NCBI RefSeq assembly: GCF_016411865.1 | Contig: NZ_JAEKJA010000021.1 | Location: 97,627 to 161,626 of the forward strand | Source: Acuticoccus mangrovi | GTDB lineage: Bacteria; Pseudomonadota; Alphaproteobacteria; Rhizobiales; Amorphaceae | Direction of reading: 5' to 3' | DNA: 64,000 bases | Part shown: positions 34,656-44,389 of the stretch, piece after piece | How positions within the stretch are numbered: the stretch's first letter is position 1 | Layout: each line of letters opens with the position of its first letter | Notes under the pieces: model-generated | Databases searched by the model: none | What the model saw: the letters and a program-made list of their open reading frames with translations, nothing else | Told to the model about the DNA's origin: nothing | Translations under genes and position numbers: made by a program

Positions 34656-35375
34656 TCAGCTCGCAGCCGACGTCGCGCGGCGCGCATGCCACGCGCCCCA
34701 GAAGAGGCTCGAGAAGAACCTCTCGGGCACGGTGAAGCCCGCCTCGACAAGAATGGCCACGACGGCGTCCTCGGATTCGGGGGGGACGGCGCCGGTCTTG
34801 ATGCGCCCCAGCTTCGCCCGGACCTCGTCCTCGGACGCGCCATGAAGCCGCCAGCGGTTGGCCCAGGCGGCCTGAAGAAGCGGCTCGCTGTCGTAGGCCC
34901 GGTAGTTCGAGGCAAGGACGAGTGATCCGCCGGGGGCAAGCCGGCAGGCGACGTCGCCCAGGAGCCGGGCCTTGTCGCGGCTTTCGGGGATATGGTGCAA
35001 CACGCCGATCATGAGCGCGGCATCGAAAGTCGGCTCCGGCGGAAGGGCCGCGACTTCATCACATACGAAGGCGACACGCTCGCCGAGGCCCGCGTCGTCG
35101 ACCTGGGACTGTGCGAGTGCGAGCATCGGCTCTGACGGGTCGACCGCGACGAAGCTCCAGCTCGGCTCGAGCCGGGCGGTGGTGGTGATCTCGCCGGCGG
35201 TGCCGCCCGCTCCGACGACGAGTACGCGCTGGCCCTGACGGCCGCTCCGGGCCGCCGACAGGATGCACGCCGACAGCTCGTGGCAGGCGTCGTATCCGGC
35301 AAGCCCGATCCGCGCCTGTTCCGCATATTCCTGAGCCCGAGCCGGATCGAACTTGGCGTGTGAGAGGGACGTCAT
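34656..35375 (-). CDS. SAM-dependent class I methyltransferase
   Basis: The 239-residue protein has a Rossmann-type SAM site. Motif I is VLVVGAGGTAGEI, the acidic end of strand 2 is FVAVDPSEPML, VAFVCDEVAALP follows, and FDAALMIGVLHHIPE is the post-II motif. APGGSLVLASNYRAY marks motif III. The ATG at 35375 starts just before the helix that precedes motif I. A longer frame would add 64 low-complexity residues. It is divergent from sitA with a 272-bp gap. The methyl acceptor is not evident. Confidence 0.85.
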   Translation of the reverse strand: MTSLSHAKFDPARAQEYAEQARIGLAGYDACHELSACILSAARSGRQGQRVLVVGAGGTAGEITTTARLEPSWSFVAVDPSEPMLALAQSQVDDAGLGERVAFVCDEVAALPPEPTFDAALMIGVLHHIPESRDKARLLGDVACRLAPGGSLVLASNYRAYDSEPLLQAAWANRWRLHGASEDEVRAKLGRIKTGAVPPESEDAVVAILVEAGFTVPERFFSSLFWGAWHARRATSAAS

Positions 35376-35562
35376 GGGGCTGTGCCTTTTGGTCTTTGGG
35401 AGGGTGTCGGTGGAGCGGGAAACAGGATGCGCCCGAGGGGCCAAAGACGAGCGAAGAATCATGTTCGAACTTTGTGCAGGGTTCCGATAGCACGATCGCC
35501 TGCTCGCCTCGATGGGTGCCGTCCCGCTTGGGGGTGGGAAGGGCGGTGTGTTGGGATCTTTC

Positions 35563-35622
35563 TGCAAGTGGTTCTCAAGAACATATCGCTTGACAATTGC
35601 AACTGGTTCTCAGTAGCAATTG
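35563..35622 (+). promoter_or_regulatory. sit operon promoter with repeated operator-like motif
   Basis: TGCAAGTGGTTCTCA (35563-35577) and TGCAACTGGTTCTCA (35598-35612) are direct repeats differing at one base. The second lies within a 7-bp inverted repeat, CAATTGC (35594-35600) and GCAATTG (35616-35622). TTGACA at 35590 is a good -35, and a -10 would fall at about 35613. The layout fits a metalloregulator (Fur/Mur-type) controlling the Mn/Fe importer. The regulator's identity is inferred. Confidence 0.6.
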
Positions 35623-35647
35623 AAAGCTAGAATTGGAGAATTTTGCG

Positions 35648-36547
35648 ATGCTGCGGTCCACCACGCTCGTCCTCGCGGCGACATTGGGGCTGACGATCGG
35701 CGGAAGCGCCTTCGCGGGCGAGCGCATGAAGGTCGTCACCACCTTCACCGTCCTCGCCGACATGGCCCAGAACGTCGCCGGCGACGCCGCGGACGTGGTG
35801 TCGATCACCAAGCCCGGCGCCGAGATCCACGGCTACGAACCGACGCCGCAGGACATCGTGCGCGCGTCCGGCGCCGACCTCGTCCTGTGGAACGGGCTGA
35901 ACTTGGAGCGTTGGTTCGAGCAGTTTCTCGACAACCTCGGCGACGTCCCGTCGGTGACGCTGACCGACGGGATCGATCCGATCCCGATCGCCGCCGGCGC
36001 CTACGAGGGGCTTCCCAACCCCCATGCGTGGATGGGCCTCGACAACGCGCTCGTCTACATCGACAATATTCGGGACGCGTTCGCTGCGCAGGATCCCGAC
36101 CATGCGGACGTCTACGGCGCGAACGCCGCGGCCTACAAGGAGAAGATCCGTCAGACCATCGCGCCGTTGCGGGCGCAGATCGCGCAGATCCCGGACGATC
36201 AGCGCTGGCTCGTGACGTGCGAGGGGGCGTTCAGCTATCTGGCGCGCGATTTCGGTCTGAAGGAGCTCTACCTGTGGCCGATGAACGCCGATCAGGTGGG
36301 CACGCCCCGGCAGGTCCGCGCGGTGATCGACGGCGTCCGTGAGCATCACATTCCGGTCGTCTTCTGCGAAAGCACCGTCAATACGGCGCCGGCGAAGCAA
36401 GTCGCCCGCGAAACGGGCAGCGTCTACGGCGGCGAGTTGTACGTCGACTCGTTGTCGGACAAGGATGGTCCGGTTCCGACGTATCTCGACCTTCTCGCCG
36501 TCACCTCGAAGACCGTTGCGGACGGGCTCGCCGCCGCGGCGAACTAG
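35648..36547 (+). CDS. sitA: Mn/Fe ABC transporter periplasmic metal-binding protein (SitA/MntC family)
   Basis: This 299-residue cluster A-I substrate-binding protein carries a Sec signal peptide ending AFA-G. Metal ligands expected in the family are in place: H61 in [12 protein letters not shown]126 in NPHAWM, E192 in CEGAFSY and D271 in SLSDKDGP. The HGYEPTP motif is typical of SitA/YfeA proteins that bind Mn or Fe rather than ZnuA. GGAGAA lies before the ATG at 35648, while a TTG at 35633 is unlikely. The operator-like repeats upstream and the ATPase and two permeases downstream complete the importer. Confidence 0.93.
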   Translation: MLRSTTLVLAATLGLTIGGSAFAGERMKVVTTFTVLADMAQNVAGDAADVVSITKPGAEIHGYEPTPQDIVRASGADLVLWNGLNLERWFEQFLDNLGDVPSVTLTDGIDPIPIAAGAYEGLPNPHAWMGLDNALVYIDNIRDAFAAQDPDHADVYGANAAAYKEKIRQTIAPLRAQIAQIPDDQRWLVTCEGAFSYLARDFGLKELYLWPMNADQVGTPRQVRAVIDGVREHHIPVVFCESTVNTAPAKQVARETGSVYGGELYVDSLSDKDGPVPTYLDLLAVTSKTVADGLAAAAN

Positions 36548-36627
36548 GGGTCGTGCGCCCGGCAACCTCGGAGGCGCCGCCGACCCGTGGAACGCCTCTT
36601 CCCGATCGACAGAAACAGGAGCGCGTC

Positions 36628-37530
36628 TTGCTCGACCCGCAGCCAGCCGACCGATCCGATCTCCACCGCGCCGAGCCCGGGATCGTCGTTCGCCATCTGA
36701 CGGTGACCTACCGCAACGGTCACACCGCGCTGCACGACGCGTCCTTCGAGATCCCGACCGGGACGATCACCGCACTCGTCGGCGTCAACGGCGCCGGCAA
36801 GTCGACACTGTTCAAGGCGATCATGGGCTTCGTCCCGGTGGCCGCCGGCGAGATCAGTCTCCTCGGCCGATCGGTGCGCCAGTCCCTCAAGGAGAATCTC
36901 GTCGCCTACGTGCCCCAGTCGGAGGAGGTGGACTGGGCCTTCCCGGTGCTCGTGGAAGACGTCGTCATGATGGGCCGCTACGGCCACATGGGCTTTCTGC
37001 GCCGGCCCAAGCGGCGCGATCGCGAGGCGGTCGCCGAGGCGCTGGAGCGGGTCAACATGGCCGATTTCCGTCAACGGCAGATCGGCGAACTCTCGGGCGG
37101 TCAGCGCAAGCGCGTCTTCCTCGCCCGCGCCCTCGCCCAGGACGGCAAGCTCATTCTCCTCGACGAGCCGTTCACCGGCGTCGACGTCAAGACCGAGGAT
37201 CAGATCGTAGCGCTGCTGCGCGAGCTGCGGGAGGAGGGGCGCGTGATGCTGGTCTCCACCCACAATCTCGGCTCGGTGCCGGAATTCTGCGACCGGACCA
37301 TCTTCGTCAAGGGAACGGTGCTCGCCTACGGGCCGACGGAGACGACCTTCACGCGCGAGAATCTCCGGCGTGCCTTCGGCGGCGTCCTGCGCCACTTCAC
37401 CCTCGGCAGCGAGACGCTCCACACCGACGACGACCCCCGCAAGGTGGAGATCATCACCGACGACGAGCGTCCCTTCGTCCACTATGGCGAGGAGGCGAGG
37501 CGCGCCTCGGACGGAGGGCCGTCCCGGTGA
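36628..37530 (+). CDS. sitB: Mn/Fe ABC transporter ATP-binding protein (SitB)
   Basis: The ATPase of about 300 residues has Walker [10 protein letters not shown] near 52-60, the signature LSGGQRKR, Walker [11 protein letters not shown], and the H-loop VSTHNLG. The start is uncertain. A TTG at 36628 has AGGAG at a good distance, while a GTG at 36553 would give 325 residues with a Pro/Arg-rich leader. The C-terminus adds about 40 acidic residues. The stop overlaps the GTG of sitC, so translation is coupled. The family energises import of Mn and Fe. Confidence 0.9.
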   Translation: MLDPQPADRSDLHRAEPGIVVRHLTVTYRNGHTALHDASFEIPTGTITALVGVNGAGKSTLFKAIMGFVPVAAGEISLLGRSVRQSLKENLVAYVPQSEEVDWAFPVLVEDVVMMGRYGHMGFLRRPKRRDREAVAEALERVNMADFRQRQIGELSGGQRKRVFLARALAQDGKLILLDEPFTGVDVKTEDQIVALLRELREEGRVMLVSTHNLGSVPEFCDRTIFVKGTVLAYGPTETTFTRENLRRAFGGVLRHFTLGSETLHTDDDPRKVEIITDDERPFVHYGEEARRASDGGPSR

Positions 37531-38435
37531 TCGCGACGCTCGTCGAGCCATTCACCTACGGCTACATGACGAATGCCATGTGGGTCTCGGCGATGGTGGG
37601 CGCGGTGTGCGCGTTCCTGTCGGCCTATCTCATGCTGAAGGGCTGGTCGCTGATCGGCGACGCGCTGTCCCACTCCGTCGTCCCCGGCGTCGCCGGCGCC
37701 TACATGCTCGGCCTTCCCTACGCGCTCGGCGCCTTCCTCGCCGGCGGCCTCGCGGCGGGGTCCATGCTGTTCCTGTCGGAGCGCTCGGGCCTCAAGATCG
37801 ACGTCATCATCGGCCTCATCTTCACCTCCTTCTTCGGGCTCGGCCTCTTTCTGGTGTCGATCAACCCGATGACGGTCTCGATCCAGAGCATCGTGATGGG
37901 CAACATCCTCGCCATCACGCCCGAAGACACGCTGCAGCTCGCCATCATCGGCATCGTCTCGCTGACGATCCTTCTCCTCAAGTGGAAGGATCTGATGGTA
38001 ACCTTCTTCGACGAGAACCACGCCCGCTCGATCGGCCTCCGGCCCGGCCGCCTGAAGGCGATCTTCTTCGTGCTCCTCTCCGCGGCGACGGTGGCCGCCA
38101 TGCAGACCGTCGGCGCCTTCCTGGTGGTGGCGATGGTCGTGACGCCCGGGGCGACGGCCTACCTTCTGTGCGACCGCTTCCCGCGGCTCATCGGCGTGTC
38201 GGTGCTGATCGGCGTCGCAACCGGCTTCGTCGGGGCCTATGCGAGCTATTTCCTGAACGGCGCGACCGGCGGCATCATCGTCACGCTGCAGACGGCGATC
38301 TTTCTGATCGTCTTCGTCCTCGCGCCGAAGCACGGGCTGCTGGCGGCGCGGCGCAAGGCGGCCGCGGCCCTGCGCGGGAGCGGCGAGGCGGAGGCGCCCG
38401 ACGTCGGCGCCCGCGAGGCGGAGGCGCAGCCATGA
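37527..38435 (+). CDS. sitC: Mn/Fe ABC transporter permease (SitC)
   Basis: This 302-residue integral membrane protein has about eight helices. It shows [28 protein letters not shown], the EAA-like region of ABC-3-type metal permeases, and [30 protein letters not shown] late in the protein. The GTG start at 37527 overlaps the sitB stop. The end overlaps sitD by ATGA. It pairs with SitD as the membrane channel. Confidence 0.92.
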   Translation: MIATLVEPFTYGYMTNAMWVSAMVGAVCAFLSAYLMLKGWSLIGDALSHSVVPGVAGAYMLGLPYALGAFLAGGLAAGSMLFLSERSGLKIDVIIGLIFTSFFGLGLFLVSINPMTVSIQSIVMGNILAITPEDTLQLAIIGIVSLTILLLKWKDLMVTFFDENHARSIGLRPGRLKAIFFVLLSAATVAAMQTVGAFLVVAMVVTPGATAYLLCDRFPRLIGVSVLIGVATGFVGAYASYFLNGATGGIIVTLQTAIFLIVFVLAPKHGLLAARRKAAAALRGSGEAEAPDVGAREAEAQP

Positions 38436-39292
38436 GCGTCGACACGCTCCTTCTGCCCTTCCAGTTTCCGTTCATGCAGAACGCCTTCGCGATCAGCGTG
38501 GTCGTCGCGGTCCCGACGGCGCTCTTGTCGTGCTTCCTCGTCCTCAAGGGCTGGGCGCTGATGGGGGACGCCGTCAGCCACGCGGTGCTGCCCGGGGTGG
38601 TCCTCGCCTGGATTCTCAAAATCCCGCTGATCGTCGGCGCCTTCGGGGCCGGGATGACCTGCGCGCTCGTGACCGGCTACCTCTCCCACAACAGCCGGGT
38701 GAAGCGCGACACGGTGATGGGCGTCGTCTTCTCCGGCATGTTCGCCGTCGGCATCGTGATGTACACGGCGATCACCACCAACGAGCACCTCGGCCACGTC
38801 CTCTTCGGCAACATGCTCGGCGTCGGCCGTGCCGACCTCCTCACCGCGTCGTCGATCTCGCTCGTCGTGTCGATGGTGCTGCTCGCGAAGTGGAAGGACT
38901 TCCTGCTCCACGCCTTCGACCCCGCGCAGGCGCAGGCGAGCGGGCTGCCGACGGGCCTGCTGCACTACGGCCTGCTCGTCATGCTCTCCCTCACTATCGT
39001 GGCGACGCTCTCCTCGGTCGGCATCATCCTCGCCGTCGGGCTGTTGATCGCCCCCGGCGCCATCGCCTTTCTCCTAGTGCGCAGCTTCGGACGGATGATG
39101 CTCGTCGCGGTTCTCGTCACGATCGCGGCGATGCTCGCCGGGACGTACCTCAGCTTCTTCATCGACAGCGCACCGGCGCCGACGATCATCTTGATGCTGA
39201 CCGGCACGTTCGTGGTGGCCTTCGTCCGCCGCGAGATGCTGACCCGCGCGCGCTCGATGCGCACCGCCGCCGCCGAGAGTGGCAAGGACTGA
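38432..39292 (+). CDS. sitD: Mn/Fe ABC transporter permease (SitD)
   Basis: The 286-residue permease is paralogous to SitC, with FLVLKGWALMGDAVSHAVLPGVVLAW as the cytoplasmic coupling region and VGIILAVGLLIAPGAIAFLL near the end. About eight hydrophobic segments are visible. It closes the sitABCD operon. The next gene is convergent, 28 bases beyond its stop. Confidence 0.92.
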   Translation: MSVDTLLLPFQFPFMQNAFAISVVVAVPTALLSCFLVLKGWALMGDAVSHAVLPGVVLAWILKIPLIVGAFGAGMTCALVTGYLSHNSRVKRDTVMGVVFSGMFAVGIVMYTAITTNEHLGHVLFGNMLGVGRADLLTASSISLVVSMVLLAKWKDFLLHAFDPAQAQASGLPTGLLHYGLLVMLSLTIVATLSSVGIILAVGLLIAPGAIAFLLVRSFGRMMLVAVLVTIAAMLAGTYLSFFIDSAPAPTIILMLTGTFVVAFVRREMLTRARSMRTAAAESGKD

Positions 39293-39320
39293 TGCGCGGG
39301 ACGCGGCCGTCGCCGGCGCG

Positions 39321-40325
39321 TCAGGACGGGGCGGCGACGGCCGAGCCCTGAAGCGACACCTCGCTGAGGCCCTTGAGGCCGATCACGACGAGGCCGGTCG
39401 CGGTCGATCCCGGCGCGCCGAACCAGGTCTCGATGCGCGGTCCGACCGCCTGCACGAAGAGCGGCGCCGCCCTGTCGGAGAGCGCGACGCTGCCCTTGAT
39501 GCGCAGAACCTCCGGCCGGGCCGCGAGCCCTTCCAAGGCGGCGACCGCCGCCGCGCGGCTCGCGAACGATGCGGGCACCACGCGGCTCTCGAAATCGTCG
39601 TGCTCGTGGTCGTCGTCGTGGGAGTGGTGGCCGTCGCGGGCCGCCGGATCCTCCTCCGCGGCGGCGGCCACGCCGAAGACCGTCGCCCCCGTGCGCATCA
39701 GGATCGCGACGCCGCCGCGCGTGTCCTCCTCCACCCGCGCGCGGACGGCGGCGAGAGCCTTCTCGTCGAGACCGTCGATCTTCGACAGGACGACGAGGTC
39801 GGCGGCCCGCAGCTGATCGTCGAAGAGCTCTTCGAGGGGGCTGTGGTGGTCGAGCGCGTCGTCGGCGCGGCGCTCGGCTTCGACGGCGTCGGGATCGTCG
39901 GCGAAGCGACCGGCGAGGACCGCCGGCGCATCCACCACCGTGACGATCGCATCCACCGTCACGCGCGGCTTCACGGTCGGCCACGCGAAGGCCGCGATCA
40001 GCGGCTGCGGCAGGGCGAGCCCGGAGGTTTCCACGATGATCCGCTCGGGGGGCGCTTCGCGATCGAGAAGCGCTTCGAGCGCGGGCACGAAATCGTCCGC
40101 CACCGTGCAGCAGAGGCAGCCGTTGGTGAGCTCCACGACACCACCGTCGCAGCTCGGGTCGAGGCAGTCGGACAGCATCGCGCCGTCGAAACCCATGTCG
40201 CCGAACTCGTTCACGATCAGGCCGAAGCGGGTGTTCGTCGCCTCCTCCAGCAGGCGGCGGATCAAGGTGGTCTTGCCGGCACCGAGGAACCCGGTGACGA
40301 CGGTGACGGGGATGCGCTCTCTCAT
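39321..40325 (-). CDS. cobW: CobW-family G3E GTPase metallochaperone
   Basis: The 334-residue protein has GFLGAGKTT at 12-20 (Walker A), the metal-binding CLCC at 70-73, and ETSGLALPQPL as the switch region. VLSKIDGLDE replaces the usual NKxD as base-specificity loop. A His/Asp-rich segment (GHHSHDDDHEHDD) near residue 230 probably binds metal. In cobalamin producers CobW loads Co(II). The gene lies 61 bases after a BtuD-like ATPase in a transcript that begins with a cobalamin riboswitch, which supports a cobalt/B12 role over a zinc role. Confidence 0.88.
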   Translation of the reverse strand: MRERIPVTVVTGFLGAGKTTLIRRLLEEATNTRFGLIVNEFGDMGFDGAMLSDCLDPSCDGGVVELTNGCLCCTVADDFVPALEALLDREAPPERIIVETSGLALPQPLIAAFAWPTVKPRVTVDAIVTVVDAPAVLAGRFADDPDAVEAERRADDALDHHSPLEELFDDQLRAADLVVLSKIDGLDEKALAAVRARVEEDTRGGVAILMRTGATVFGVAAAAEEDPAARDGHHSHDDDHEHDDFESRVVPASFASRAAAVAALEGLAARPEVLRIKGSVALSDRAAPLFVQAVGPRIETWFGAPGSTATGLVVIGLKGLSEVSLQGSAVAAPS

Positions 40326-40386
40326 GGCCTCAGCTCCTGACGGCTCGTGTGGGGTATCTGCGAATGGGCGGCATGCGCGGCATCCT

Positions 40387-41151
40387 TCATGGGGTGCCGT
40401 GAAATCGAAGAAGGTGGGCGCCGTCGGACGGGTCGACGCAGATCGTGGCGCGGACGGCGAAGGTCGTCTCGATGCGCTCGGTCGACAGCACCTCGCGCGG
40501 CGGCCCGACGGCCACGAGGCGGCCGCCGTCCATGATGCCGACCCGGTCGCACGCCATCGCCTGATTGAGGTCGTGCAGCGCCACGATCGTCGTCACCGGG
40601 AGGCGCGCGATGAGGGCGAGGATCGACAGCTGATGATGGATGTCGAGGTGGTTGGTCGGCTCGTCGAGGATGAGGATCGAGGGCTCCTGGGCGAGGGCCC
40701 GGGCAATGTGGACGCGCTGGCGCTCGCCGCCGGAGAGGGTGTGCCAGCTTCGCGTCGCGAGCCTCTCCATCCCGACCGCGCGGAGGGCGTCCGCGACGGC
40801 CTCCTCGTCCCGCACCGACCAGGGCGACAGGGCGGAGAGCCACGGCGTTCGCCCCAGCTCGACGGCGTCGCGCACCGTGATGCGGTCGATGGTGTCGGCG
40901 AGCTGCTCCACGAGGGCGATCGTCTGCGCGACGCGGCGACGGGAGATCGCCCCGATCGGCTCGTCGCCGAGGAGGATGCGGCCGGAGGAGGGGGCACGGA
41001 TCCCGGCGAGCATCTTGAGGAGCGTCGACTTGCCCGAGCCGTTGGGACCGACGAGGCCGAAGGTCTCGCCGGCCCCAACGGCGAGCGACACGCTCTGCAC
41101 GATGAGTGTCGCTCCCGCCTGCCAGGAGACGCCGTCCGCCGTGAGCTTCAT
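40387..41151 (-). CDS. btuD: FecE/BtuD-type ABC transporter ATP-binding protein
   Basis: This 254-residue ATPase has Walker A GPNGSGKST near residue 38, signature LSGGERQRV, Walker B LILDEPTNHLD and H-loop VALHDLNQ. The DEPTNHLDIHHQ sequence is typical of siderophore, heme and vitamin B12 importers. It starts inside the permease stop (ATGA) and is 61 bases from cobW. The cobalamin riboswitch upstream of the operon makes B12 or a cobamide the probable substrate. The protein alone cannot separate this from iron-siderophore uptake. Confidence 0.82.
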   Translation of the reverse strand: MKLTADGVSWQAGATLIVQSVSLAVGAGETFGLVGPNGSGKSTLLKMLAGIRAPSSGRILLGDEPIGAISRRRVAQTIALVEQLADTIDRITVRDAVELGRTPWLSALSPWSVRDEEAVADALRAVGMERLATRSWHTLSGGERQRVHIARALAQEPSILILDEPTNHLDIHHQLSILALIARLPVTTIVALHDLNQAMACDRVGIMDGGRLVAVGPPREVLSTERIETTFAVRATICVDPSDGAHLLRFHGTP

Positions 41152-42173
41152 CGGCCGGCCCGCCCTCTGACGAGGATGAGCGCGAAGACCGGCGCTCCGA
41201 CGAGCGCGGTGATCACGCCGATCGGCAGCACCTGCCCCGGAATGACGATGCGCGAGATGATGTCGGAGGCGATCAGGAAGACGGCGCCCGCGAGCGCGGA
41301 GGCCGGCACCAGGAGCCCGTGCCGAACCCCGACGACGAACCGCATCGCGTGCGGGATGACGAGGCCGACGAAGCCGATCGAGCCGACGAGCGAGACCATG
41401 ATGGCCGTCACCAGCGCGGTGACGCCGATCAGCAGGGCCTGGCAGCGCCGCACCGCGATGCCCAGCGAGGCCGCGCTGTCGGCGCCGAAGGTGAAGGCGT
41501 CGAGAGTGCGGATGTGATAGATGCAGACCGCGACGGCGAGGAGGGCGGCCGGCACGGCGAGCCACGCGTCGGGCCAGCGGACGCCCGAGAGGTTGCCGAG
41601 CAGCCAGAACATGATGCCTCGCGCCTGCTCGGCATTGGCGGATTTCGCGATCACGAACGTCGTCAGTGCGTTGAAGAGCTGCGAGCCGGCGATGCCGGCG
41701 AGGACGATGACCCCCGCCGCCTGCACGCCGGCGCCGCCGCCCGCCGCCCGGGCGAGCGCGGCGACGAGCACGAAGGCCGCCGCCGCGCCGATGAAGGCGC
41801 CCGCGGAGAGCGAGACCATGCCGCCGCCGACCCCGGCGACCGCCACCGCGACGGCGCCGGTGGACGCCCCCGCGGAGATGCCGAGGAGATAGGGGTCGGC
41901 GAGCGCGTTCCTGAGGAGCGCCTGGAGAACGACGCCGGCGAGGGCGAGCCCCGCCCCGCAGCAGGCCGCGACGACAGCCCGGCTGAGGCGATAGTTCCAG
42001 ACGATCCCGGCGTCGATGCGGTCGACCGCAAAGGCGGCGCCGAACAGCTTGTTGGCAAGGACGGTCAGCACCGTGTGCGCCGGGATGGGCGTCTCGCCGA
42101 TCGAGGCGCCCGCGACGAATGCGATCAGGAGCACCGGGGGAGCGATCCACCCCCAGCGCCAGCCCCTACGCAT
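41148..42173 (-). CDS. btuC: FecCD/BtuC-type ABC transporter permease
   Basis: The 341-residue permease has about ten hydrophobic segments. It includes YRLSRAVVAACCGAGLALAGVVLQALLRNALADPYLLGISAGASTGA, the signature block of the BtuC/FecCD family, and GSIGFVGLVIPHAMRFVVG. Together with the ATPase it forms the importer core. The start is 24 bases downstream of the periplasmic protein stop. Cobamide specificity is inferred from the riboswitch. Confidence 0.85.
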   Translation of the reverse strand: MRRGWRWGWIAPPVLLIAFVAGASIGETPIPAHTVLTVLANKLFGAAFAVDRIDAGIVWNYRLSRAVVAACCGAGLALAGVVLQALLRNALADPYLLGISAGASTGAVAVAVAGVGGGMVSLSAGAFIGAAAAFVLVAALARAAGGGAGVQAAGVIVLAGIAGSQLFNALTTFVIAKSANAEQARGIMFWLLGNLSGVRWPDAWLAVPAALLAVAVCIYHIRTLDAFTFGADSAASLGIAVRRCQALLIGVTALVTAIMVSLVGSIGFVGLVIPHAMRFVVGVRHGLLVPASALAGAVFLIASDIISRIVIPGQVLPIGVITALVGAPVFALILVRGRAGR

Positions 42174-42197
42174 GCGCCGCCTCCGTGGCGGCCTCGC

Positions 42198-43232
42198 TCA
42201 TTGCGCGAGGTCGAGGGCGGCGAGCGCGTCAGCGACGGTCTCGAGGCCGAAGATCGTCCGCATGGTGGCGCTCATGGCGTGTGCGTCCATCACCACGATG
42301 CGGCCCTCCCGCACGGCCGTCATCTCCTTCACCACCGGATCGGTCGCGAGGAATGCCTTCTTCACCTCGATGTCGTCGGCGGGAAAGCGGCGGCGGTCCA
42401 TCTGCGCGACGACGACGATCGTCGGATCGGCGCGGGCGATCGTCTCCCATCCCACCGTCGGCCACTCCTCGTCGGACTGGATGACGTTTATGATGCCGAG
42501 CTTGTCCATGATGTAGCCCGGCGCGCCCTTCTGGCCCGCGACGTAGGGGTCGACCTCGATCTCGGCGGACGAGAACCAGAAGACCGCGGAGGTGTCGTCG
42601 GGGAGATCGAGCGCCTTCGCCTTGGCGATGGCGGCCGCCTCGCGCCCTTCGAGGTCGGCGACGAGCGCCTCGCCGGCGTCCTCCACGTCGAAGATCTCGG
42701 ACAGCTCGGTGAGGCCCTTGTAGATGGAGGTGGTCGAGAAGGCGGCGGTCCGGGTGCCGTCGCCGCCGGTGGTGTTGTCCTTGGTGTCGCAGTCGGCGGG
42801 CATCACGTAGGTGTTGATGCCGAGCTCGTGGAACTGCTCGCGCGTCGCGACGATGCCCTCGGGGCCCACATGCCACTCGTACTGGATGGCGACGAGGTCG
42901 GGGCGCTTGTCGACGACGCTCTCGAAGCTCGGGTCGTTGTCGGCGAGCCGCTCGATGCCGGCGTCGAGCGCGGCGAACCGCGGCAGCACGGGATTGAACC
43001 ACACCGACGTGCCGACGACCGTCTCGCCGACGCCGAGCGTGTAGAGCGACTCGGTCGCCGACTGGCCGATGGTCACGACGCGCTCGGGCGGCGCATCGAA
43101 CGTGAGCTCGACGCCGCAATTGGTGAGGGTCAGCGGATAGTCGGTCGCCTGTGCCGTCGTCGCCGTGCCGACGATCGCGGTGCCGACGATCGCGGTCGCC
43201 GCCAGCGCGTGGCGGATAAAGTGGTGGTCCAT
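42198..43232 (-). CDS. btuF: BtuF/FepB-type periplasmic substrate-binding protein
   Basis: The 344-residue binding protein has a signal peptide (HALAATAIVGTAIVGTATTAQA) and two lobes of the PF01497 type. PERVVTIGQSATESLYTLGVGETVVGTS is the first strand-helix unit and KRPDLVAIQYEW the second. The ATG at 43232 (MDHHFIRH) is correct, because the longer frame reads through the riboswitch. It is the first gene after the cobalamin riboswitch. TDYPLTLTNCGVELTF is shared with other B12- or iron-binding members, so the ligand is inferred from the riboswitch. Confidence 0.82.
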   Translation of the reverse strand: MDHHFIRHALAATAIVGTAIVGTATTAQATDYPLTLTNCGVELTFDAPPERVVTIGQSATESLYTLGVGETVVGTSVWFNPVLPRFAALDAGIERLADNDPSFESVVDKRPDLVAIQYEWHVGPEGIVATREQFHELGINTYVMPADCDTKDNTTGGDGTRTAAFSTTSIYKGLTELSEIFDVEDAGEALVADLEGREAAAIAKAKALDLPDDTSAVFWFSSAEIEVDPYVAGQKGAPGYIMDKLGIINVIQSDEEWPTVGWETIARADPTIVVVAQMDRRRFPADDIEVKKAFLATDPVVKEMTAVREGRIVVMDAHAMSATMRTIFGLETVADALAALDLAQ

Positions 43233-43395
43233 GAATGGTGCCTTTTCCCGAAAGGTGCAGCCCGGAGCGGGAGGCACTCGGGATTTCCGGCGGCCGCGCA
43301 CGATGCGTGCACGGCCATCGACGGACCGTCTCGTCCGCATCTGCCGTTCGGCTTCATCCATCCTCCCCGGAGCGACCCCGCTCGGTGTGACGCGT

Positions 43396-43574
43396 CGTCG
43401 TCGGCAGGTCTCCTGACTGACGGGTCGATGCGCCCACCCCACCTTCCCAACCTCCGGAGAGGTCAGTGGCGTTTCGGGGTTGCGCTCGCCGCCTACAGTT
43501 GCGGGGGCAGTTCCGTTTCGCGAGGTCGGACCTCGCGGCGGATTCCCTTTTGATCTCCTCTCGGAGAACCGACG
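43396..43574 (-). promoter_or_regulatory. Cobalamin (adenosylcobalamin) riboswitch
   Basis: On the minus strand the leader contains the canonical landmarks in order: AAAAGGGAA, GGAACTGCCCCCGCAACTGT, GCCACTG, TTGGGAAGG and GTCAGGAGACCTGCC. Closing arms CGTCGG and CCGACG can pair as P1. The CCCCGCAACTGT block and the GGAGACCTGCC block are diagnostic of the B12 box. It ends about 160 nt before the btuF start, leaving room for an expression platform. It should lower expression of btuFCD-cobW when cobalamin is sufficient. Confidence 0.93.
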
Positions 43575-43768
43575 CCCCGACAATGCACCGGCGACCACCG
43601 GTGTCAACCGCGCGCCTCACCCGCATCGCACCCGGATGCAGGGTCGCGGCGAGCCGGCCGGCTCGGACGCCCGGACGGATCCACCTTGTGCCGACGGCGC
43701 GGCGGCGGAGCGACTCGGCTCTTCGGGCCGGCGGATTGGGGCCGGAGCGGCGCCCGGTCAGCGCATGG

Positions 43769-44341
43769 TCAGCCGAGGGCCGACCACGGGGCGGATGCGG
43801 AACGCTCGCCCGGCGCATCGTCGCCGGTTCCGAGCGTCGAGACGATCCGCGCCTCGCTGACCGCGGCGATCTCGTCGCGGGCCGCTCGCATCTCCTCCTC
43901 GGCGGTCGAGGACAGGCGGCGGACGAAGGCGCCGACGACGGATTCGAGGTCCGGATGGCGCACCAGCGCGACGATGAAGGGAAAGCCGAACTTGTCGCGG
44001 TAGCGCCGGTTGAGCTCGGCGAGGCGCGCGCACGCGGCAGCGTCCGGCACGGCGAGGCCGAGCCGCGCCTGCTCCTGCTGCGAATGCGCCGTCATGCGCT
44101 CGGGCGCCACGGGGGCGAGCTCGGGGTGGCCGGAGAGGAAGGCGATCAGTTCGTCGGGTGTGAGCGCGGCGATCTCCGTCCGCACCGCATCCGCGAGAGC
44201 GTGCGGATCGGCGAACGGGCGGTGTCGCGCCACGCGGGCGGCGAGCAGCGGGGAGCGCTCGATGAACGGCAGGATCATCCGCGCGGCCGCCGCGTCGTCC
44301 GCTCCGTTGATGGCTCCGAGAGAGATCGCGTCCGTCGGCAT
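43769..44341 (-). CDS. uraD: OHCU decarboxylase (ureidoimidazoline decarboxylase)
   Basis: UraD decarboxylates 2-oxo-4-hydroxy-4-carboxy-5-ureidoimidazoline to (S)-allantoin in urate breakdown. The 190-residue protein has FLSGHPELAP with the catalytic-type His72, TAHSQQEQARLGL, and LNRRYRDKFGFPFIVALVR, which are the conserved family blocks. No other urate gene is adjacent. The element at 44390-44416, 49 bases upstream of the start, matches one in the lysR-TRAP promoter, so uraD probably belongs to that regulon. Confidence 0.9.
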   Translation of the reverse strand: MPTDAISLGAINGADDAAAARMILPFIERSPLLAARVARHRPFADPHALADAVRTEIAALTPDELIAFLSGHPELAPVAPERMTAHSQQEQARLGLAVPDAAACARLAELNRRYRDKFGFPFIVALVRHPDLESVVGAFVRRLSSTAEEEMRAARDEIAAVSEARIVSTLGTGDDAPGERSASAPWSALG

Positions 44342-44389
44342 CGGCGCCCTTTCCGCATCGTGGAGCGGCGACGCTACGGCTCTCCCATG

